Shown here in pieces: positions 1 to 7,789 of a stretch of 49,310 nucleotides of DNA (position 1 is the stretch's first letter; the number at the start of each line of letters is the position of its first letter). Origin of the DNA: Phycisphaerae bacterium (GTDB lineage Bacteria > Planctomycetota > Phycisphaerae > Sedimentisphaerales > Anaerobacaceae); the NCBI GenBank assembly GCA_030601745.1, contig JAUWBI010000015.1, positions 1 through 49,310 on the forward strand, in the 5' to 3' direction. The translations under genes and the position numbers were made by a program. The notes below the pieces were generated by a model. The model saw nothing but the letters and a program-made list of their open reading frames with translations. It searched no databases and was not told the DNA's origin.

Positions 1-150
1 CAGGCTCAGTACGGATGGTTTTTATCGATAGATAGGGAATTTTTTAACCTGCCTGAGCAACAATATGCATCGGAATGACGCAACTTGCTCAAAAGTCATC
101 GTTTACGGCCAAAGCCCCCTCAAAAATGGGTCATCACGAGATAGTATATC

Positions 151-179
151 TTTACTTTGCCTGTCACAGTTGCTATAAT
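151..179 (+). promoter_or_regulatory. Sigma-70-like promoter upstream of first glycosyltransferase
   Basis: TTTACT (151-156) and TATAAT (174-179) are separated by exactly 17 bases, a good match to a housekeeping promoter. It lies about 45 bp before the start codon at 224, and a GGGAG ribosome-binding site lies in between. The rest of 1-150 shows no gene that I can recognise. Confidence 0.55.
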
Positions 180-223
180 TGAGGGATGGGAAACTTGAAG
201 CTAACTCAAGGGAGCAGTGAGAT

Positions 224-1486
224 ATGCACATTTTAATAATTCATCAATATTTCCTCGATAGTGGGACAAACCAGGCAGGTGCGAGTCGATGGAATCAGAT
301 GAGCCGATACTTCGCCCAGCGAGGTCACAAAGTCGCCGTTCTGGCAGGTACCGTTCACTACGCTACAAATGAGAAGCTTGCCAAATACAAAGGGCACATT
401 GTGGTCAAGGAAGAAGATTGTCCGGGAGTAACTGTATATCGCTGCTATGTAAGCGAGAGCTATAATAAGAACTACCTGGGTCGCTGTTGGGGGTATATTT
501 CCTTTGTGCTCTCGGGAATCTTTGCCGGCCTGAAGATTGAGCGACCGGATATTATCATTAGCAGCAGTCCACCCCTTACCGTCGGAATAATCGGCTGGGT
601 AATTCGCCGCCGTTTCCGGAAGCTGCCAATGATATTTGAGGTCAGGGATCTGTGGCCGGAATCTGCGATCGACACAGGGGTATTGACTAATCCTTTCCTG
701 ATAAAATTGGGGTATGCGCTGGAAAGATTGTCTTACCGTGAGAGTACGTGGATCAATGTACTGACACCGGCTTTCTATGATGTTATGCTACAACGGAAAA
801 ACGTTCGGGAAGATCGCCTGTCGATGTTGCCCAATGCTGCAGACCTTGATATTTTTCAACCTGGCCCACGCAATAACTGGGTACGGCAGAAGTACAATAT
901 TGAAGACCGTTTCCTCGTTATCTACACCGGCGGACTTGGTGTCGCTAATCACGTTATTCAATTCGTGGAAGCTGCAAGAGCTTTCGATGATGATAGTGCG
1001 CGATTTATGGTCGTCGGTGATGGGATGCACCGTCGGATGCTTGAGGAAAAAGTAAAAGAATGGGGATTAAATAACGTCATTTTTACAGGCTTCAGGCCGA
1101 AGCGGGAAGTAGTTGATATCTGTGCGGCGGCGGATGTGTGTTGCGCGGTGCTTAAGAAGGTCGATACTTTCAAAACCGTCTATCCCAACAAAGTTTTCGA
1201 CTATATGGCTTCGGCCCGCCCAACGGTAGTAGCAATCGACGGTGTTGCTCGAAAACTGGTCGAGGACGCCCAATGTGGTTTTTTTGTAGAACCGGAGAAT
1301 TCTGAACAATTAGCCCAAACTTTGAAGAACCTTCAGGCCGACCCTCAGCTACGCAAGCAGATGGGTGAAAATGGTCTTCGTTATGTACGGGAGAACTTTG
1401 ACCGCAAGAAAGTTGCGGATCAGTATATCAATATTATTGAAAACAAGGTGCTGCCACACAGACACATCTGCGCAGTGAAATCTTGA
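224..1486 (+). CDS. GT4 glycosyltransferase (WbuB-like)
   Basis: A 420-residue GT-B fold glycosyltransferase that would move a sugar from an NDP-sugar to a lipid-linked acceptor at the inner face of the membrane. The N-terminal half carries the acceptor-side Rossmann domain (HQYFLDSGTNQAG near the start, then FEVRDLWPESA at about 145). The C-terminal half has the donor-site features of GT4: VIYTGGLG at about 230, a VVGDG turn at about 263, and YPNKVFDYMASARP, where the usual acidic motif is replaced by a K-x-F-D-Y-M form typical of WbuB-type enzymes. Length matches the family. The ATG at 224 follows a GGGAG site. It is the only glycosyltransferase on the plus strand. Its C-terminal sequence IIENKVLP recurs at 2675 in a relic. 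The donor and acceptor sugars cannot be read from sequence. Confidence 0.88.
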   Translation: MHILIIHQYFLDSGTNQAGASRWNQMSRYFAQRGHKVAVLAGTVHYATNEKLAKYKGHIVVKEEDCPGVTVYRCYVSESYNKNYLGRCWGYISFVLSGIFAGLKIERPDIIISSSPPLTVGIIGWVIRRRFRKLPMIFEVRDLWPESAIDTGVLTNPFLIKLGYALERLSYRESTWINVLTPAFYDVMLQRKNVREDRLSMLPNAADLDIFQPGPRNNWVRQKYNIEDRFLVIYTGGLGVANHVIQFVEAARAFDDDSARFMVVGDGMHRRMLEEKVKEWGLNNVIFTGFRPKREVVDICAAADVCCAVLKKVDTFKTVYPNKVFDYMASARPTVVAIDGVARKLVEDAQCGFFVEPENSEQLAQTLKNLQADPQLRKQMGENGLRYVRENFDRKKVADQYINIIENKVLPHRHICAVKS

Positions 1487-1618
1487 GCAACATTTATGCA
1501 GAAGCTTTAAGAGAGGGTTATTATACAAGTGACCGCAATTGAAGTAGCCGAACAGTTTCGTTCCGGTCTGAGAGAACGAACAACGTCATCTGCTCGAGAG
1601 GAAATCTTTTATAACTTG

Positions 1619-2452
1619 TTACTTTACTCGTGGTTTTTGTTTGAATATAGCCTTGACAAAATCCTTCGTCTTAGCCAAGCGGTATCCGTTCTTATGTAAC
1701 TGCTTTACACATTGCTTGGTTGGCCATGAAAAATAGGTTTTCTTCGACAAATCCTGCTTATAGCTTTTTACTGTACCGGCTTCAATATCATCTACTGCCT
1801 TAATTAAAAGCTCGCTTGCCAGTAGACAACAGCGGTAAAACAAAGAAAATGCCGAATCATTCTTTAGAACATTCACCCTTTCCTGAACTATTATATCGCC
1901 AGTGTCAAGCCCTTCGTCCAGATAGTGAATCGTGGCTGCAGAATGGTCTTCATTATTGGCAAGTGCCCATAGGTAGGGACTTATGCCGCCGTAACGCGGC
2001 AAAGGCCCACAATGGGTGTTTATGCATCCTTTAGACGGTACCGCAAGGATTTGTTTTTTTATGATTTGATTCATGTTTGCTGCTATTATTAGATCGGGAC
2101 AGGCTGACTTTATCTGCCGCACAATATCTTCATTGTTAATGTTAGCCGCAGAAATATAGTTCATACTATTGTGCTTTGCCCACAACCGGAACGAATAATG
2201 ATTGGGAATAAACGGCAGCAGCCTACAAATCATTCCCGCCGTTCTAAATATGCCGTAAACCATCAACTTGAAAACCGTGTGGCGAAATCCTGTCTTCTTA
2301 AGTGCCCACATAATGGAGGCAAAAGTGCCTCTCTTTCCAATAAGTGCCGACGAAAAAACAATAAGCTTGATGTCGTCTTTTCTGAGTTTCAAAAGATCTT
2401 TTATAAAAGTGAAGCAAAAAAAGTTATCATTTGTAAGAATAACTATGTTCAT
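1619..2452 (-). CDS. Formyltransferase-family protein (sugar N-formyltransferase-like)
   Basis: A 277-residue member of the formyl_transf_N family (Fmt/PurN/sugar formyltransferases). Residues at about 140-150 read INTHCGPLPRYGG, carrying the catalytic Asn and His of the N-x-H motif, and GLDTGDI at about 178-184 supplies the conserved Asp. These enzymes transfer a formyl group from N10-formyltetrahydrofolate to an amine. The protein has no Fmt C-terminal OB domain and is too short for ArnA. In a polysaccharide locus an N-formyl amino sugar is the most likely product, but this is inference. It is the only minus-strand gene between two plus-strand genes, and the flanks carry relics of other genes, so it probably arrived by rearrangement. 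The end close to 1619 looks natural (basic tail). Confidence 0.78.
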   Translation of the reverse strand: MNIVILTNDNFFCFTFIKDLLKLRKDDIKLIVFSSALIGKRGTFASIMWALKKTGFRHTVFKLMVYGIFRTAGMICRLLPFIPNHYSFRLWAKHNSMNYISAANINNEDIVRQIKSACPDLIIAANMNQIIKKQILAVPSKGCINTHCGPLPRYGGISPYLWALANNEDHSAATIHYLDEGLDTGDIIVQERVNVLKNDSAFSLFYRCCLLASELLIKAVDDIEAGTVKSYKQDLSKKTYFSWPTKQCVKQLHKNGYRLAKTKDFVKAIFKQKPRVK

Positions 2453-2557
2453 CTATTTTGCTCCGGCAAAATCACAGCATTCCCCCAGCCCGCGGAAAGG
2501 CGAACCGAAGCCTTTTCCCAAAACGACCTGTTTATAAAGTATATTCAGATTTGTCAT
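2453..2557 (-). CDS. Small ORF abutting formyltransferase start (34 codons)
   Basis: ATG at 2557 opens a 34-codon frame (begins MTNLNILYKQVVLGKGFG, ends CCDFAGAK) whose TAG stop is immediately followed by the ATG of the formyltransferase. The zero-gap junction is what translational coupling, or the surviving tail of a deleted upstream gene, would look like. I recognise no family. It may be the C-terminus of a lost gene or a non-coding coincidence. Confidence 0.25.
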   Translation of the reverse strand: MTNLNILYKQVVLGKGFGSPFRGLGECCDFAGAK

Positions 2558-2638
2558 AAAAGTCATTAAAATGCCTGAAAAATCTGCTTACAAACATAGA
2601 GGACACCCAATTCTGTTGCGCTGGCTATTTTTACTTGA

Positions 2639-2743
2639 TATATAATATTGCCTGTTATATATTACACTAACACGATTGAGAACAAAGTTCTGCCCACACA
2701 GCGATATTTGTGCGACGAAATCAAAACCAGGGTTAAAACGTAA
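2639..2743 (+). pseudogene. C-terminal tail of a lost WbuB-like glycosyltransferase
   Basis: The plus-strand frame from 2639 to the TAA at 2741-2743 translates to ...VIYYTNTIENKVLPTQ and on to KTRVKT. It aligns with the end of the glycosyltransferase at 224-1486 (QYINIIENKVLP) at both protein and DNA level, about three quarters identical over 47 bases by eye with one indel. The stop lies eight bases before the GNAT ATG, with AAGGA in between, so the relic still occupies the place of the gene that once preceded GNAT in an operon. Everything upstream of the last 34 or so codons is gone. Confidence 0.65.
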
Positions 2744-2751
2744 GGACTGAA

Positions 2752-3381
2752 ATGTGCATTGTTGAAATGACCAAAGCACATATGCCAGCTGTAGTCAAGA
2801 TGCATCGGGATAACATCAAGACAGGATTAACCGCCTGGCTTGGACAGCGGTTCTGTGAATACCTTTACTGGGGCATAAGATCAACCCCTCATAGTTTCGT
2901 TCTGGTATATGAGGACAAACAGCATCAGCCGCTCGGCTTTATCTGCTGTGCCACAAACACTTCAAAAATGTACAAAAGAATAATTCTTCAGCGATTTTTC
3001 CCCATGATGGTATCAGCGATAAGCAAGTTCCTGAGGCCTTCAGTATTCAAGCAGGCGCTGACGGCAGTTAAGCGGCCCAAAACATTCAAGACGGGAGATT
3101 TTTCCGAATGGAAGCTCCCGGAGGCAGAAATCATTGCCATGGCGGTTAGTCCTGATGCTCAAGGCAGGCACATTGGCACAAAACTCATCCAGGCGGCCTT
3201 CGAGAAATTTAGGAGCTTAGGACACGATAAAATTCGCGCATGGACCCGTGAAAATAACGAACAAGCAACAGCATTTTACCAAAAGCACGGATTCGAGTTG
3301 CTCGGTATGCAGCAGTATGACACGGGAAAAATCTGCGTCCTTGTGGCCGACCTTAACAAGCAAGACGAGACCACATCCTGA
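2752..3381 (+). CDS. GNAT-family N-acetyltransferase
   Basis: A 209-residue Gcn5-related acetyltransferase. The C-terminal half is typical: EIIAMAVSPDAQGRHIGTKL at about 125-144 is strand beta-4 plus the acetyl-CoA pyrophosphate loop (Q-G-R-x-I-G), followed by WTRENNEQATAFYQKHGFE, the conserved N-x-x-A-x-x-F-Y-x-x-x-G-F segment. The N-terminal part contains a hydrophobic stretch also seen in polysaccharide-locus GNATs. It probably acetylates an amino sugar or another small amine using acetyl-CoA. The ATG at 2752 has an AAGGA ribosome-binding site that overlaps the stop of the glycosyltransferase relic. It converges with the methyltransferase at 3389, leaving a seven-base gap. Confidence 0.82.
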   Translation: MCIVEMTKAHMPAVVKMHRDNIKTGLTAWLGQRFCEYLYWGIRSTPHSFVLVYEDKQHQPLGFICCATNTSKMYKRIILQRFFPMMVSAISKFLRPSVFKQALTAVKRPKTFKTGDFSEWKLPEAEIIAMAVSPDAQGRHIGTKLIQAAFEKFRSLGHDKIRAWTRENNEQATAFYQKHGFELLGMQQYDTGKICVLVADLNKQDETTS

Positions 3382-3388
3382 AGTGGAC

Positions 3389-4306
3389 TCATTCTCTTGC
3401 TGCCAGGCAAATAATACCTGGTGTAAAGCAAATGCGCTCCCATGTAGCCCAAGCAAGCACACCGGTGAGCTGATAAAAAGTCCTCAGGCCAAAAGAATCT
3501 ATCTTTTTACCCTTTTCAAGACCTGTTAGCTTGATGATTCGAAATCCGGTTTTGCCCATTAACTCTGCCAGACTTCGACGGCTGTGGCAGCTAATAGCAT
3601 CATCGGTTGTCCAAAACGGCATCTCAGGCACTCGGCGGCTTCTAAGTGTCAGGCTGCGACCCAATCGATAAAACCGTGCCATTTGGTTGCGATTGGTCAC
3701 ACGCATAAGCAGTTTGCCGCCTGGTTTTAACAGCTTATAACACTGACGCAGTGTTTCGAGGGGATTTGCAAAATAATAAAAACTGTCCACGAACGTAATA
3801 ACATCGAACCGCTTCTCCGGCAGTTGCAGGTCATCCAGTGGTCTTGAACTAACGGGGTAATCTTTCCGCTTGCGGAGTAACTGAGCCATTTCCTCAGAAA
3901 CCTCTGTTCCGAAAGGTCGATACCCACGCTCAACCGCACAATCGAGAAAATGGCCAAAGGCGCAACCAATATCCAGCAGCGATTTCCCATCGGCCGGCTT
4001 AGATAGCAGGTCCAGTAGAAATCGATAGAATCCCTCACGTCGTTTTTGCCATTGTTGTTCAATCTCATCTGTACTATATGGTGCAACCTTGAAATGGCTA
4101 AGCACTTCGGTCAATGGCCGGTCAAAACGCCGGAAGTTGAAGTCACAACCACGGCACCTAAAAATGAAGCTGGGGGTCTTTCCCTCACCAACCAGATATT
4201 GCTGCCATCCATACAGTAGTACCTTCTTGGTGTCTCTGCAAATAGGACATCGTGGTATGGTTTGTTTCAGGGGTTGGTTTATGGATGCAGCGGCGCAGTC
4301 GGTCAT
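3389..4306 (-). CDS. Class I SAM methyltransferase with N-terminal zinc ribbon
   Basis: A 305-residue protein. Residues at about 19-56 hold two Cys pairs (CPIC and CRGC) that would form a zinc ribbon. A methyltransferase domain follows, with motif I SLLDIGCAFGHFLD (about 110-123), an acidic end of strand beta-2 (GTEVS), and FDVITFVDSFYYFANP as motif IV. LLKPGGKLLMRV is the usual post-motif strand. This architecture is common in O-antigen and capsule loci, where the enzyme methylates sugars or transfers C1 units on bound intermediates. The substrate is unknown. It is the last gene of the minus-strand polysaccharide block and lies 23 bp after the heparinase-like gene. Confidence 0.82.
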   Translation of the reverse strand: MTDCAAASINQPLKQTIPRCPICRDTKKVLLYGWQQYLVGEGKTPSFIFRCRGCDFNFRRFDRPLTEVLSHFKVAPYSTDEIEQQWQKRREGFYRFLLDLLSKPADGKSLLDIGCAFGHFLDCAVERGYRPFGTEVSEEMAQLLRKRKDYPVSSRPLDDLQLPEKRFDVITFVDSFYYFANPLETLRQCYKLLKPGGKLLMRVTNRNQMARFYRLGRSLTLRSRRVPEMPFWTTDDAISCHSRRSLAELMGKTGFRIIKLTGLEKGKKIDSFGLRTFYQLTGVLAWATWERICFTPGIICLAARE

Positions 4307-4329
4307 AACAAATCTTCTTAAAATTAATC

Positions 4330-6492
4330 TTAATCCAGACTCATCCTCTTCGAATCGTGCTCAATAAAATTAAAAGCGCTGTTACCAGAATCATAAATAG
4401 AATTCAGCCCAACAACATACTTACGGCCCGACTTGCACAAAGTCCATGATAAGTTACCATTTTCAGCCCAAAACACATCCTCTTGAACATCATCCAAAAC
4501 AATGAGCGTTACAAACCTCGCCGGCAAGTTCGCCAGTTGAGAACAAATCAGCACAGGCGACGGCTCATACCTTCCATAATAAAGTGACTGCCATCCCGCA
4601 GGCCTGTTTTTGTCGGCCTTTAAGACTTCATATTTCAGACCTTCAGCCAAACCTAAAACCGTGATATTTACAGGCCCCGGTTCGGTTTGCAAAGCTAACG
4701 AATTATCCTTCAGGTCATATTCTGCGTTACAGAGCTGCCAATGCAGTCGGATATTATGTCTGTCTGGGCCCAGCACATCATCCACAACCACCCAGCAACC
4801 CCCTGCCCACGACAAAACCGCTCTGCGATGAATAATGTCATTGCGATCTCGCCGATAACTATAATGCTCGCCCTGCATAACTTTTATGACGCCGGAATCA
4901 AAGCTCTTATGCCCGACAAATTTTGCTTTTGTCCAGTCAAGCCAGATAAATCTTGACACTTTAGTCATCTGGCTGGTGCCATCTATAGTTACGGCATTGT
5001 GGGCTGAGGTTGAACTAAAGTAATTTTGCCAGGGTTGTTCGCAATTATACATATACGTGCCGCTATCGCGCAGAACATCGACGCCTTTCCACCACAAGTC
5101 CAAATGCAACATATCCGCGTGACCGGGACGATCTTTGAAACTGTGGCAACGCATCATTGCGCAGCTATCTTTATTTCGGACGGTGTAATAACCACCCATC
5201 GGATATGCGGCATCGGTGCGTTCGGGCGGTTCTAATGGAGCGGCCATTGCTTCAGGCCCAAAGAGCCAAAGCAGGTCCTCATCCCAGGGGCCTTCTTCAT
5301 AAAGCTTTTTTCTACTGAATATATAGTTCACAGACTGAACTACGGGGCGATAATCAAGATAGTCACAACTGTTCAACGGGACTATCAAGGCACCGTCATT
5401 TGAGCCGTAGTTCGGCACGCGGCCCGTTATCCCGTCCTGCATCTGGTAAAGGAAAGACGTCGCTTTCTCACAGCGTGACATTAATTCGCCGGAAAGCGTG
5501 TCATCATTCAGCTCAGCCAGCCGTGAAACCCAAACAATATCCTGAAGCATCAGACGATGATAATTCATAGAATGCTGGATGTATGCACCATCCGGATATA
5601 TCTGCTTGAGGGCTTCATTGGTAAGGACCTTCTTACCCACCTGCCGCCATTGCTCAGAGCGGTCGAATTCCGGAAACAGCATGCCAGCCGTGTACAGTCC
5701 GGCCGCTTCAGTTAATGAGTGATTGGTGCGGGTGGAAATTGCAAAATCTATGTTCTTTTCGATTCTCTCGGCATGCACCATTATTGCGATGATGAGCTTC
5801 CTTTTTCTATCTCTGCTGCTTGCTTTCGAGTGGGCGAAAGCATACAGAGCAAAACACATTGCCATCAGGCGTATGGCGCATTCCTGTCCGCATGCGTAGT
5901 TTGGGCCGGTGTTGGGCTGATTCGCTTCGAGCCATGATTCGAAAAGCGACCAGAACTTTTCAGAATATCTCTTGTCACCAGTCGCCGCAAAAGCACGGAC
6001 CAGATTATAGACCCACGCGAATCGCGAAGGCTCCCAGATGAACTTTATGTCACCCACATCGGGTTCGAAGAGGTTAACGTCAGACCAGTGTAAATCATGC
6101 TTCGCCCTTTTGCCGGTCACCGGATTAAGAAACCAATCAGGCACCTGTCCAAGCGAATGCCATTCGTCAAAAAAGTACTGAAACCTGTTGTTCAAAATGT
6201 TTTCCGCTTGAGAAAGTACTTTTTTGCAGTCTCGCCCGGCATAGTTCGGGAGATGGTCGCTGTCAAAGAAAAACCGTTTTTCATTAGATTCATGTATCTG
6301 CAGCAAATCTGCCCCGCTTTGGGCCAGCTTAGATTTCAAACGTTGCTGAATCCAAATCTGTGTCCAGTTTCTTGATGGGGATTTGCGCTTCAGATATCCC
6401 AATTTTTTCTGAAGCGCATACTTTGCACGAAAGGCGCAGAATCCTGCCCCGTAATGACGAACAACCTGGCAAGCATTCTTCAGTTTTAGCAT
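4330..6492 (-). CDS. Heparinase II/III-family polysaccharide lyase
   Basis: A 720-residue protein with the two-part layout of heparinase II/III-like proteins: an all-alpha toroid at about 90-400, with the YIQHSMNYHRLMLQD segment that supplies active-site His/Tyr, and GSNDGALIVPL at about 368, then a beta-sheet domain from about 430 (GYYTVRNKDS, DMLHLDLWWKG, SGTYMYN). Relatives degrade uronic-acid polysaccharides by beta-elimination. I see no signal peptide; the N-terminus is basic (KNACQVVRHYGAGFCAFRAKY). Because it sits inside a biosynthetic locus downstream of the 2-epimerase and bi-domain oxidoreductase genes, a role in trimming the growing uronate-containing chain is plausible (inference). 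Confidence 0.85.
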   Translation of the reverse strand: MLKLKNACQVVRHYGAGFCAFRAKYALQKKLGYLKRKSPSRNWTQIWIQQRLKSKLAQSGADLLQIHESNEKRFFFDSDHLPNYAGRDCKKVLSQAENILNNRFQYFFDEWHSLGQVPDWFLNPVTGKRAKHDLHWSDVNLFEPDVGDIKFIWEPSRFAWVYNLVRAFAATGDKRYSEKFWSLFESWLEANQPNTGPNYACGQECAIRLMAMCFALYAFAHSKASSRDRKRKLIIAIMVHAERIEKNIDFAISTRTNHSLTEAAGLYTAGMLFPEFDRSEQWRQVGKKVLTNEALKQIYPDGAYIQHSMNYHRLMLQDIVWVSRLAELNDDTLSGELMSRCEKATSFLYQMQDGITGRVPNYGSNDGALIVPLNSCDYLDYRPVVQSVNYIFSRKKLYEEGPWDEDLLWLFGPEAMAAPLEPPERTDAAYPMGGYYTVRNKDSCAMMRCHSFKDRPGHADMLHLDLWWKGVDVLRDSGTYMYNCEQPWQNYFSSTSAHNAVTIDGTSQMTKVSRFIWLDWTKAKFVGHKSFDSGVIKVMQGEHYSYRRDRNDIIHRRAVLSWAGGCWVVVDDVLGPDRHNIRLHWQLCNAEYDLKDNSLALQTEPGPVNITVLGLAEGLKYEVLKADKNRPAGWQSLYYGRYEPSPVLICSQLANLPARFVTLIVLDDVQEDVFWAENGNLSWTLCKSGRKYVVGLNSIYDSGNSAFNFIEHDSKRMSLD

Positions 6493-6578
6493 GTATTTAC
6501 GTTAAGACTGCAATTAAGTCTTATCTTTTAGCGAACTCAACCACCACGGGCTACAAGGCACTTTTGTAGAAAACCATC

Positions 6579-7694
6579 TCAACAGTAGCCCCCATTATTG
6601 TGTCCGGTGATGACCCGCGCAATCCTCTGACCTGTTTTACCATCCCACAACTCTGGCACCTTACCCTGTTTCTGCTTTCCTGATAGAATCAGCCCTACTT
6701 TTTCTTCGATATTTCCCATATCTACTAACTCGTTTGTTCCTTCAGTAACGGTAATCGGTCTTTCTGTATTTGGTCTTAACGTAAGACAAGGAAGATTTAA
6801 ATACGTTGTTTCTTCCTGAATACCGCCGGAATCAGTTAATACAAACCCGGCATCCTTTTCGAGTACAATAAATTCTCTGTACTTCAGTGGTTTTGAAATG
6901 TAAAATTTCTTATTGAATACAAGCTTTATTCCAAATTTATCTATGTTTCTCTTTGTCCTCGGGTGCATAGGAAAAATAACAGGTGCTTCTTGAGAAAGGT
7001 TATTTAAAAAATTAAGGATTCTTTCAAGGCTGTCTTTACTATCCACATTAGAAGGTCTATGAAGCGTAACAAGAACATAATCCTCCTTTTGCAAATCAAA
7101 CTTCTGTAATATTCTATCTTCATAAGATTTGTCGATTTTTTCCAGGATTGTAATCAAAGAATCTATCATTATGTTTCCCACAAGATGAATTTTATTGCGG
7201 CTGATTCCTTCCTTCATCAAATTCTCGTCCGCATCTTTAGATGGAGTAAATAAAAGGTCGGAAATTGCATCTGTAACCTTTCTGTTAATTTCTTCCGGCA
7301 TTGTCATATCAAAACTTCTTAAGCCTGACTCTACATGAGCAACGGGGATAAAAAGTTTTCTTGCTGTAACACTACAAGCAAGCGTCGAATTCACATCGCC
7401 AAACACTACGACTAAATCAGGTTTTTCCTTTGAGAGTACCTTTTCGAATTGTATCATTATTTTACCAGTTTGTTCCGCGTGTGTTCCTGAACCCGCACCA
7501 AGAAAGTAATTCGGCTTTGGTAAATCAAACTCCTCAAAAAACGCCTGTGACATCTCATAATCATAATGCTGCCCCGTATGCACGATTGAGGTTTTAACAC
7601 CTTTTTCTTTAATAAGTTCAAAATAGAGTGGCGACATCTTCATAAAATTGGGCCTTGCGCCAACAACAAGAAATACCTTCAGCAAATTACTCAT
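6579..7694 (-). CDS. wecB: Non-hydrolysing UDP-GlcNAc 2-epimerase (WecB/WbpI family), intact copy
   Basis: Interconverts UDP-GlcNAc and UDP-ManNAc, or the 2,3-diacetamido uronic acid equivalents if WbpI-like. The family signatures are all visible: VGARPNFMKM at the N-terminus, HTGQHYD, VVFGDVNSTLA, AHVESGLRSFDMTMPEE (the acidic active-site segment), VTLHRPSNVD, and TDSGGIQEE followed by R-x-x-TERP. I take the ATG at 7694 rather than the frame opening at 7721, because homology begins at this Met and the upstream codons belong to a glycosyltransferase relic whose stop overlaps it. About 371 residues, normal for the family. The DNA is clearly more A+T-rich than the flanking heparinase and oxidoreductase genes, which suggests separate acquisition. 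Confidence 0.9.
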   Translation of the reverse strand: MSNLLKVFLVVGARPNFMKMSPLYFELIKEKGVKTSIVHTGQHYDYEMSQAFFEEFDLPKPNYFLGAGSGTHAEQTGKIMIQFEKVLSKEKPDLVVVFGDVNSTLACSVTARKLFIPVAHVESGLRSFDMTMPEEINRKVTDAISDLLFTPSKDADENLMKEGISRNKIHLVGNIMIDSLITILEKIDKSYEDRILQKFDLQKEDYVLVTLHRPSNVDSKDSLERILNFLNNLSQEAPVIFPMHPRTKRNIDKFGIKLVFNKKFYISKPLKYREFIVLEKDAGFVLTDSGGIQEETTYLNLPCLTLRPNTERPITVTEGTNELVDMGNIEEKVGLILSGKQKQGKVPELWDGKTGQRIARVITGHNNGGYC

Positions 7695-7761
7695 TTTGTG
7701 TACCGTCCAGAACCCTGCCATAAACCTCTAAAAGCTTTCTCTCCTCCCTTTCCCAATTATG
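7687..7761 (-). pseudogene. C-terminal tail of a deleted glycosyltransferase
   Basis: Between the 2-epimerase and the bi-domain oxidoreductase, 24 minus-strand codons read HNWEREERKLLEVYGRVL and then DGTQNE, ending in TAA at 7689-7687. The W-E-x-E-x-x-K-L-L-x-x-Y-x-x-V-L pattern is the standard last helix of GT4 enzymes. The stop overlaps the epimerase ATG (AATGAGTAA), a typical coupled arrangement. An in-frame stop lies just upstream, so nothing else of the gene remains. Confidence 0.6.
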
Positions 7762-7789
7762 CTTTTATGATTTTATGCAATGTCAATTC

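Noticed and set aside
1529-1618. Plus-strand GTG frame MTAIEVAEQFRSGLRERTTS at the left of the formyltransferase
   Set aside because: It could be the 5' stub of a lost gene, but it runs into the antisense of the formyltransferase, has a poorly placed ribosome-binding site and matches no family that I know.
6500-6578. Small hairpin AAGACT-TAATTGC-AGTCTT between the 2-epimerase and heparinase genes
   Set aside because: Only six base pairs and no U tract; too weak to call a terminator or attenuator.
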